64,000 nucleotides of DNA from Adineta vaga (lineage: Eukaryota > Rotifera), in NCBI GenBank assembly GCA_021613535.1, contig CP075496.1, forward strand, positions 9,114,001-9,178,000, written 5' to 3'. A model generated the notes under the pieces. It ran no database searches. It was given only the letters and a program-made list of their open reading frames with translations, and was not told the DNA's origin. Below are positions 56,322-64,000 of the stretch, piece after piece. Numbering within the stretch: the first letter of the stretch is position 1; every line of letters begins with the position of its first letter. The translations under genes were made by a program, and so were the position numbers.

Positions 56322-57452
56322 TTACAGAAGTCCTGCATAGATTTTACCAACATTTGTTAGTTCACTCAGATCGTCCGTAATCATTGCACCATTTGTAATA
56401 CCAGCCATGTTTGCAGCATTCATTGGTCCGAACATAGAGTATCTTGCGACAAAACTTTGTGCATCAAGCCATCGTAAAGCTTGTTTTACAAGATCAGCTG
56501 TAGCTGCACTTGACATTCCAGTAAATTGCCATTCAGTAATCCATAATGGATGAGTTGGATAACGTAAATGAAATTTAGTAATATGTGTTTGGAAATCTAT
56601 TAACGAATTTCCGTACCAATGAAGTGGGATAAAATCGAATGAACACGAAGGTCGCGTACAATTGCTATGAAATTGTTCGAGCCAATTAAGTCCCCATCCA
56701 GAACCGACACCATTCGTCACAGCTGGAGCTCCTAATATTGTACCACATTTTGCTTTTAAAGGTTGAACATATTGTCTCCAGAGAACAGATGCTTCATATG
56801 GTGAAATGTAATCACCTCCATAACTTGCTGGTAAATCAGGTTCATTAAATCCTAGAAAATGTCTTGCATAACAATTGGTAAAATACGCTGGAACTTGTGA
56901 TATTTCCTTCTTGGTTCTAGACATTGATACATATTCAGCAGATGAATAAATACCTTCTCCTCGTGGATCCCATAATTCCCAGTTATATAGCCAAGGTATA
57001 ACGTTAGGTGAGAAGAGTGCAAATGATGATTTAGGATTATTCCATGGCCAACAAAGACCGCGTTTTGTACTATTTGTCGCTGGTAAATCTATCATCTTAG
57101 TATAAACCACAGATAAAGCATTTGCTCCTCCACAAATTTCTGACGAATCACCTGCACAAGGCATTGTACAAGCCGTCGATAGAACAGTCGGTGTTCCCAT
57201 TGAACAATAACATTCATTACCATATTCAGTGCCAGAATAGGGAAAACGCAGAGAACTACAGTATGCGGCACATGTTAAAGGAGTATTAGAACTTGACGTC
57301 GTTGCAGCATCAGACATTATTCGCAAAGTTGGATAGAAATCAGCATAACAGCCAATAGGTGTTAAAGGTGATTCTGAAGCGAAACTGATTGTGACTACAA
57401 TGATTATTAGAATTTCAACGTAGAGACAAGAAACGAGTGTCAACTGTAACAT
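56322..57452 (-). CDS. Secreted WSC domain + GH128 (asl1-like) glycosyl hydrolase
   Basis: 376 aa, intronless. Signal peptide at residues 1-26 (VEILIIIVVTISFASES). WSC domain, residues about 30-115: IGCYADFYPTLR, MSDAATTSSSNTPLTCAAYC, YGNECYCSMG, CAGDSSEICGG. Catalytic domain, residues about 130-376: KRGLCWPWNN, WLYNWELWDPRG, FLGFNEPDLP (general acid/base Glu), FDFIPLHWYGNS, and LWITEWQFTG (nucleophile Glu). This is the Glyco_hydro_cc/GH128 family of endo-beta-1,3-glucanases, chiefly fungal and bacterial; WSC binds glycans. Both catalytic Glu are present. Likely digests fungal or algal beta-glucan outside the cell. Intronless fungal-type architecture suggests horizontal acquisition. Confidence 0.92.
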   Translation of the reverse strand: MLQLTLVSCLYVEILIIIVVTISFASESPLTPIGCYADFYPTLRIMSDAATTSSSNTPLTCAAYCSSLRFPYSGTEYGNECYCSMGTPTVLSTACTMPCAGDSSEICGGANALSVVYTKMIDLPATNSTKRGLCWPWNNPKSSFALFSPNVIPWLYNWELWDPRGEGIYSSAEYVSMSRTKKEISQVPAYFTNCYARHFLGFNEPDLPASYGGDYISPYEASVLWRQYVQPLKAKCGTILGAPAVTNGVGSGWGLNWLEQFHSNCTRPSCSFDFIPLHWYGNSLIDFQTHITKFHLRYPTHPLWITEWQFTGMSSAATADLVKQALRWLDAQSFVARYSMFGPMNAANMAGITNGAMITDDLSELTNVGKIYAGLL

Positions 57453-58129
57453 GACTCTAAGATAAGTGCAACACTATACGATTGTTTTTGCCGATAGAAT
57501 CGTCTTGTTTTATCAAAATGAAATAAAAAATAAATATTTCTCATCAATGTGTGATGAAGAACCGAACAGAGAGAAAGAGAATGAAAGACTATTTGACTTA
57601 ATACTATAGTTTGATTTAAAAAACTAGGCTTTGGTAGAATATATAAATGCAAATCGTTTTCTTGTCGTTTCATCTTATTCACGTTCTGTGATAACGAGTC
57701 TTTGGTTCTATAAAAAAAAGAAGAAAATCAAAGAATGTATAAGTATTAGCTGTCTTTGCCATATACAGATGAGTTTTTTGTGATAATTGGAGTAGTTCTG
57801 TCTTATAGATATTGAAAGGATAACAATAGAATTATTCAACGAAAATTTCTGAATTATGAGATAAACCGTTTTAAAATGAAAAATAATCTCATTACGAATA
57901 TGTGAATTTCTTACGTTTTACTCGGTATAACACGTGTTTTTCTTTTTACTCTCTTTACATTCGTATGTTTTAATCAACCGTAACATAAACACTCTGATAT
58001 AAACGTAAGAATCAAAATGAATACTTTTTCTCAACAAAATAAAGAATAGAAAAAATAAGCGATCATTTATTTTTTACTTCCCGTATTCTTATTCAAACGA
58101 CATATTTTACCTACCATCATAACATCAAA
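57453..58129. promoter_or_regulatory. Divergent upstream region (no motif identified)
   Basis: 680 bp between two divergent gene starts, GH128 (-) and glycosyltransferase (+). AT-rich; no site can be named. Confidence 0.3.
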
Positions 58130-59436
58130 ATGTATAGACAGCGTGATTATTTATCTCGTTTGGGTATTATTACAGTTATGTTCAATCCTGTTCGATATAG
58201 AACTCGTTATGAACGATATCGACAATTTGCTTATCATATGGCACGTTCTGGTGTCAATTTATTTACTATCGAATGTATTTTTGAATCAGCAACACGATTT
58301 GGTTTACCACCACAACGATTCGAAGTAACACGACCCAATAATCCACAACATTTTCAAGTCATAGCTCCATCAATTCTTTGGATGAAAGAAAATTTGATAA
58401 ATATTGTTGTTCAACAACTACCACCACATATCGACCGCATTGCATGGATTGATGCAGATGTGGAATTTGAAGTAGAATATTTTTTTCTTCATTTTCTTTG
58501 TGCAAAACATCTCTTAGCATTGATTTGTTTGTATTTCTAGCGTCTGGATTGGCCTCAATTGACGATGATTGCACTTGATCGGTATCCGATTGTTCAAATG
58601 TTTAAAACAGCGTATATCACTGGTTCAGGTGGTAAACATGAAATCTTGAAAAGAAACTTTTCAATTGGATATGTTATTCGTCGTAGTAGATTTATTCAAC
58701 AGCATCCTTCTCGTGGATATTTTCAAGCAGGTTCTGCTTGGGCAATGCATCGAAGTGTTTTTAGTGCAATTGGTGGTCTTCTGGATTTTTGTATTGTTGG
58801 TTCAGATGATTTGCATTTTGCTTATGCTCTGTTAGGTCGAATAAGAGAAACATTTCCAAGTAATTTACATCGAGATTATACTAAGATAGCAACTGATTGG
58901 GGTGATCGTGTTGCTCATGTTGCTGGTGGTGGTGTAAATGTTGGATATGTTGATGTGAATGTTTATCATCGAGGGAATGGAAGTCGAAACATTCGAAATC
59001 ATATTGCACGATGGTAAGAGAGAATCTAAAGATTGTATTGTTGAATGTTGGTTTATTTATTATTCATATTGAAAGGTTAATCTTATCTCATTATGACTTT
59101 TCTCCAACAAAAGATCTAACGAGGGATGAACAATCAGGTGTGATTTATTTGATAAACAAACGTCGATCTGATCTACGTTTAGGAGCAAATCGAATTCAAG
59201 AAATGCAACAAGCTATAGTATATTATTTTCTATCTCGTGATGAAGATAATCGGAGAACGATGGGTCAAATATCACGAATGGGTCGTTATGGTGTTACACC
59301 AGTTATCCCTCCACATCGACATCGATCTGCATCTCCATATGCTATGATAAGAAGACCTCAACAACAATTTGTTGCACCGATGATGAATCGAGCACGTATG
59401 GTACCTCGTCGATCTTATCGTCGTGGAGTCTATTAA
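58130..59436 (+). CDS. Glycosyltransferase of the phage/large-virus type (GT-A fold)
   Basis: Exons 58130-58471, 58541-59013 and 59076-59436; introns are 69 and 62 bp; the spliced frame is 1176 nt (391 aa). Opening beta strand LGIITVMFNP, then RIAWIDADVEFE with a DxD-type metal site, LTMIALDRYPIVQMFKTAY, SRGYFQAGSAWAMHRSVFSA, IGGLLDFCIVGSDDLHFAYA, NVGYVDVNVYHRGNGSRNIR, and SHYDFSPTKDL. This order matches nucleotide-diphospho-sugar transferases frequent in nucleocytoplasmic large DNA viruses, phages and some bacteria. The C-terminal 70 residues are basic and low-complexity (RRPQQQFVAP, RRSYRRGVY). No signal peptide. Donor/acceptor unknown. AATAAA lies at 59472. Confidence 0.82.
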
Positions 59437-59496
59437 TTTACTGTGGTGATTGCATTATAAGATATTTTAATAATAAAGAGATAATTGACACTATAT

Positions 59497-59817
59497 TCAG
59501 ATCTTGTTTGTTTTTAAAGAATAGCAAGGTAATGGTACTGATTGAAAGATATTGTATTGTTTTGAAAGGTATTTCTGCTCGAAGTGCTCGTTTCCATCGG
59601 TGAAGGGTCGTGGTTTGACTATTTCAGCCATCATTCGTCTTAGCTTTTCAATGCCTAGTTCTTTCGAAATATTCATTACTATCAGTTCCATCAACTTTGG
59701 GAACAGGATAATAGCACATAAATTGCGATGAATATTTATGCATAAGTTAGTTAAAATAGTTTACAATACGATATTGGAAGTTCCTTTGGAAACATCGCTA
59801 GTGTTATGGGTGGCCAT
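59497..59817 (-). CDS. Possible small two-exon gene, 81 aa, unknown
   Basis: On the minus strand an ATG at 59817 opens 16 codons (MATHNTSDVSKGTSNI) to a GTATTG donor at 59769. After a 75 bp intron ending CCCAAAG, phase 0 continues in the frame 59694-59497 (LMELIVMNISKELGIEKLRR, then VKPRPFTDGNEHFEQKYL). Phases agree and the helical charged part looks coding, but splice sites are weak and the family is not recognised. It overlaps only the 3' flank of the glycosyltransferase gene. Confidence 0.35.
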
Positions 59818-62800
59818 GAGTAATAAAGAAATAGTTTTTCTACTTTTGTGCAATCAATTCACAACAAAATAGAGACATGATCTAAACATATAAAGAGATT
59901 ATAATTTTACAAAAAGCAAGAACAATGCATGTTTTGAATAGAGGATTTATATACATTCTGCGGCGGCATTAATGTACGGTATGAGATGTTCCTTTTATTT
60001 GATCTTTTAATCTTCGTATTACTATTTTAAAAAATTGAAGATTTATTGAATATTCTGAGACCGTATTTTATTCAATCTTTCCACGTAGTCAAAACCAAAA
60101 TCAATGATTTTATTACATGAATTTTTCTAAATCTGAACGCAAAGGAAATGTAAAGAGACATTTTCATAGATTCATAATATCATCAGTTATTAAGAAACAA
60201 TACGCGATATAGGTAAGAACTTGATAAATTGATAAAAACGTATCTTTTCACCAAGTTATATTATATTCACTTATCATGCTTTATAGAAAGAGAGAGAGAG
60301 GGAAATTCTTCCAAGTAGCTTTCATAACTGTGAAATTTCCTATTGGAGTGAGATCGTTAGGAAACTGTCATCATACTTGTTACCTAGAATCACATATCAA
60401 TAATGAATATAAGAATACTGTAAAAAATTGAAAACTCTGTAGATACATAATCAGATCACTCTATTAGATTTATTGTCAAAACCAATGCAAAGTTCGACAA
60501 TACTTGCGATTTGGTAGACGATAGACTCCTCTCTCCTCAAATTTTGTTACAAGAATAAACACAATATGGATACATTCATTACTCTATGATCTGGAAGAGT
60601 TAATGAAATTTTAAATAGAAAGTTACGAATATAAATATTCATTGTATATGCATTGCAAAAGAAACTGATATACTCAATTCTTTTACGACGTACTTGTTTC
60701 ACGTAATTACATACCGTACATGTGATGATACGGTCAAGTGGACTTCTTTTTCATTTTTTTTCTTTTCTTTCAGTCGATGTTTACAGTTGGTTCAATGAAC
60801 CATGACTACACACACATGGTTTTTTATTTTTTCCAATACTAGATATGATAAATTTAGTATTACCTCTATGATGTTTTTGAGACTGGCAATATTAAAAAAG
60901 TAAGGAGATATTTTTTGTATTTAATTGATCGTTATTCTTTTTTTCACAGACAATAAGAGCAAAAAAACCTCATTCGAATCTATTCGAAATGTATTTTATA
61001 ATAAATTCATTAACATTGGATCGTAAGAATTACTTGAAATTAAAAAAGAATTAATATAAGAAGATTATTGTAATTATTCAGTATTCAAAAAGGTATATTT
61101 GTTTATTTTCATAAATATCGTTATGTATAGTTAAAGAATAGAACATTTATTATAACAAACAAGATCTCTTATATTTCCTCGATTATAAAATAGAAAGAAA
61201 ATGCTTTATCCGTAGTAAAAAATGTAATGAATTCTTTCAGTTCTAAACACGATGCAAAGAAAAAGATTATTTTTTTCTCTATAGTCTTCTCTTCATTTCA
61301 TATATGCTGTTCTTTTTATTAAGAGGAAGTTGTTAATAACATTGAGCGTTTCATCGACTATGAACGTTAGCACATCAACGAAGAAAGAAAGAAAAATGAA
61401 CGAAAAATATCGTTTCCTATCATATGGCAATTTTTATATAAAAAGAATAACCTTGAATTATTAACATTCCTTTCTTGTTCAACCCTATTCTGTCACGACT
61501 ATAATTAGTCTGTCTTTTGATGCATTTGCTTGAAAAAATTGTGAATAAATAGTAAGGTAAATAAATCATAAAATAAACGTTTCGAAAGAATGATATTTTT
61601 TCACCATGGTCGGTAATATAATATGTTCTTCTTAAATAATGATAGAATTAGATTCGTCACATAATAGGCAAGTTCTTGTCAGATACTCGAAAGGTCTATC
61701 ACAGAAACTCATTTGCTCTTAGTATAAATAGTGCTTTTACCACTAAGTAATACAAAATTTATATTCTTCATAATTAATCGAGACAACATACTTCTTATTC
61801 ATACTCGTTACTTTGATGAAATGTAACATTCTCATTTGTAATTCATTAAATTTAGAATATTTTATTCTAAATTACGTTGTTCTCTTTTTGTAATGAACCA
61901 GTTTTATTGGAATAATAATTCTACGTTTTTCGTATGCGCTCGAACTCTACAATTATTTAAATTTACTATAAACGTCATCATAATGATGGACTGGACTCTG
62001 ATTGATCAGTGATCTGATATATATGTGCCTAAAACTCTTTTCTTATTTTATTGTCAGGATTATTTCTTTTTTTGAGAAAGAAAAAGAAACAGAACGAAAG
62101 ATATTTGGAGGGAAGACGCTCATAGATTTTGTTGGAATCTTGTTCTGTCACATTTTTTTCTCTTTTCTTTGCTCCTTGAGCAACTCTTTCGATACTTTCT
62201 GATGCCAAGTCCGATATTTTTTCTAAGCAAGCATCGCGGTGCTTTACTAAAGAGAGATGAATAAGCCTTTGGAAAACATAAAGAAGAAGAACGCGAGAAA
62301 GATAAAGTATGACATTTTTGTATGAACGTCATGAGTTTCTGTTAGACAAGCAACATAGAAGAAAATTTTTCACATGAAGTGATTCTTTTTGATGATACTA
62401 TTCTTTATAGACTTGATTTTTTCTTCAATGCCATTGATATTTTAGCAACAATCTTTATAGAATAAAAATACCTAAGGTTGCGTTCGTTTTGTCTTGTTAA
62501 TTATCGACATAAAATCTAAAAAAATATACATTCAGTTTTTCTCATTATATGCAGATCTTATCACTTAAAATTGATAATACTCTGGTTTTGAATGACATGA
62601 TAATTATTTTTTGTCACATTTCTACAACTAATAGAATTTAATAGTAGGTTCTAATTGAAGAAAAATGAAGACTTCCGTGGAAGATTCATCTGCTTTTTAC
62701 ACCATTATGATATATGTTTTAGAGTGTTGTGTTGTATAGGTTATTACAGTTTTGATATTATTCCATCTGTTAAGTTCTCACATTTACTTAGTAGAGATCG

Positions 62801-64000
62801 ATCAAGCAATCGTTCTTTTTCTTTATGGATACAGTCATAGGCATTACATAAGGTCTAATAAAACCGATGGCAGAAAATGATTAGTTTCTTTTGACAAACT
62901 CTCTTCAGTCATTCAGATTGCTGGGATTCAGTATCGATCAGATTATGATGATCGAGTAAGTCAATCGGTGAAAATAAAATGAAAGAACGAATGTACACCC
63001 GACTATTATACTGTAAAAGAAAAGAAAATCATAGTATATATGTATGCAAAGAACAAATTCTTGGTTGAATAGATACTGAAAAAAGACGGATAGTATACTA
63101 TATGCCTTAATTGAATAAAGTAATGTAAGTTTATAAAATCACTCTCTTACGCCATAGTACTACGTTTTGTTCCATAGACAGCATTGAACTATTAGTCGCA
63201 AAACTACGACATCATACGTTTTTTGTATCAGAATACCAGTTGATATTCATGTAATTCGACGAATGTTTTAAAGCATTTCAACACAAAGATACAATATAAG
63301 TGGATAGAGATACTGACTCTCTGAGATAATCATAAAATACAATATTTTAAAAGACTAGATCATTTTTTGACGATCGATAGATATGGTGATGATATATGAA
63401 AAATCTCAAAAGAAATTATTTTTTCCTGTGTTTTTTGTGGAGATAAAGAAGTTTTACATTTTGTTTGAAACAAGAATAATTCTTGATAGACGTATGAGGA
63501 TTATATTCACTATTTCAACTACTCTTTTTTTCTTTTACTTCATCGCATATCATCATGCACTTGTAATAAATACTTTATATAGTCACATTGTTTTAGGTTC
63601 TTTCAGTTACATTTCTTTTTCGCTCTTTCTTGTGTATAATCTATAGGATAGAGTTAATTTTTCTCTCATTCATGTACGATATCATACTTTCCTCAATTTT
63701 ATTTCCAAACGATTAATATGAGTAGTGTGTAAAATTCAGAAATGTTTTATTCTTATATTGTAATATTCTTCAGAAAATAATCAATCTTCTTTTCATATAC
63801 GTCTATCATCAAGATTCGATATCTTATAGAAACAAAGACGTGCGAAGAGATGAACGTTTTTTCGGAAGTTTTTCATATCTCATTAAGATCTATTATCAGT
63901 TAAAGATGAATTGTGAATAAATTAAATACTTAGATGTCTTAATTCTTTCTTATAGGTTTACTTTTAAATTGTTTAGAATAAATGAGAATCAAAATTTGTT
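59818..64000. other. Long AT-rich region without a recognisable gene
   Basis: 4.2 kb. Only short random-looking frames (62002-62202, 62655-62840, 63383-63646 plus; 62120-62332 minus). Simple repeats include (GA)n near 60288-60301. No tRNA, rRNA, transposase or splice-flanked coding sequence was noticed. Confidence 0.45.

Overview
This window looks like nuclear DNA of a bdelloid rotifer (Rotaria/Adineta type). That is inferred from gene content, not from a marker gene. The DNA is AT-rich and most genes have 49-65 bp GT-AG introns. Metazoan genes (EMC7, arrestin-domain, claudin-like, rhodopsin-like receptors) sit beside genes of bacterial, fungal or large-virus character (ATP-grasp ligase, fold-type-I PLP enzyme, PRISE reductase, DUF6970 protein, WSC-GH128 glucanase, phage/NCLDV-type glycosyltransferase). 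ART-TPR proteins and very long LDLa/EGF adhesion-type GPCRs, both common in bdelloids, are also present.

Layout. 1-2.5 kb: the tail of a + strand gene, then a minus-strand type-B carboxylesterase of six exons with one frame break. 3.3-6.3 kb: a convergent pair, an ATP-grasp ligase (+) and a PLP-dependent enzyme (-). 8-10.4 kb: an ART-TPR gene with two frame breaks. 10.6-19.4 kb: two rhodopsin-like receptors, EMC7, a DUF4476 gene, a five-exon PRISE reductase and a decayed LRR-like locus. 20.4-23.9 kb: an intact 1141-aa ART-TPR protein whose ART active site has been lost at all three motifs.

25.2-55.8 kb is framed by an inverted duplication of about 5.2 kb. Each arm carries one intact, intronless LDLa/EGF GPCR of about 1570 aa (minus strand at 25.4-30.1 kb, plus strand at 50.9-55.6 kb). 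The two proteins are almost identical except for one length-conserved cassette of about 140 residues in the ectodomain. The 20 kb between the arms holds an SGNH hydrolase, an arrestin-like gene, a claudin-like gene, a secreted RidA, a DUF6970 protein, two defensin-like genes, a short homeodomain-like gene, a broken Cys/His-motif gene, a truncated AAA+ pseudogene, an older decayed relative of the GPCR (41.8-44.2 kb), and an approximately 840 bp terminal-inverted-repeat element. 56-59.5 kb: the WSC-GH128 glucanase and the glycosyltransferase. 59.8-64 kb: AT-rich sequence without a recognisable gene.

There is no operon logic. The themes are surface sensing (GPCRs), defence-like proteins (defensins, ART-TPR family), acquired enzymes, and visible duplication, conversion and decay of gene copies.
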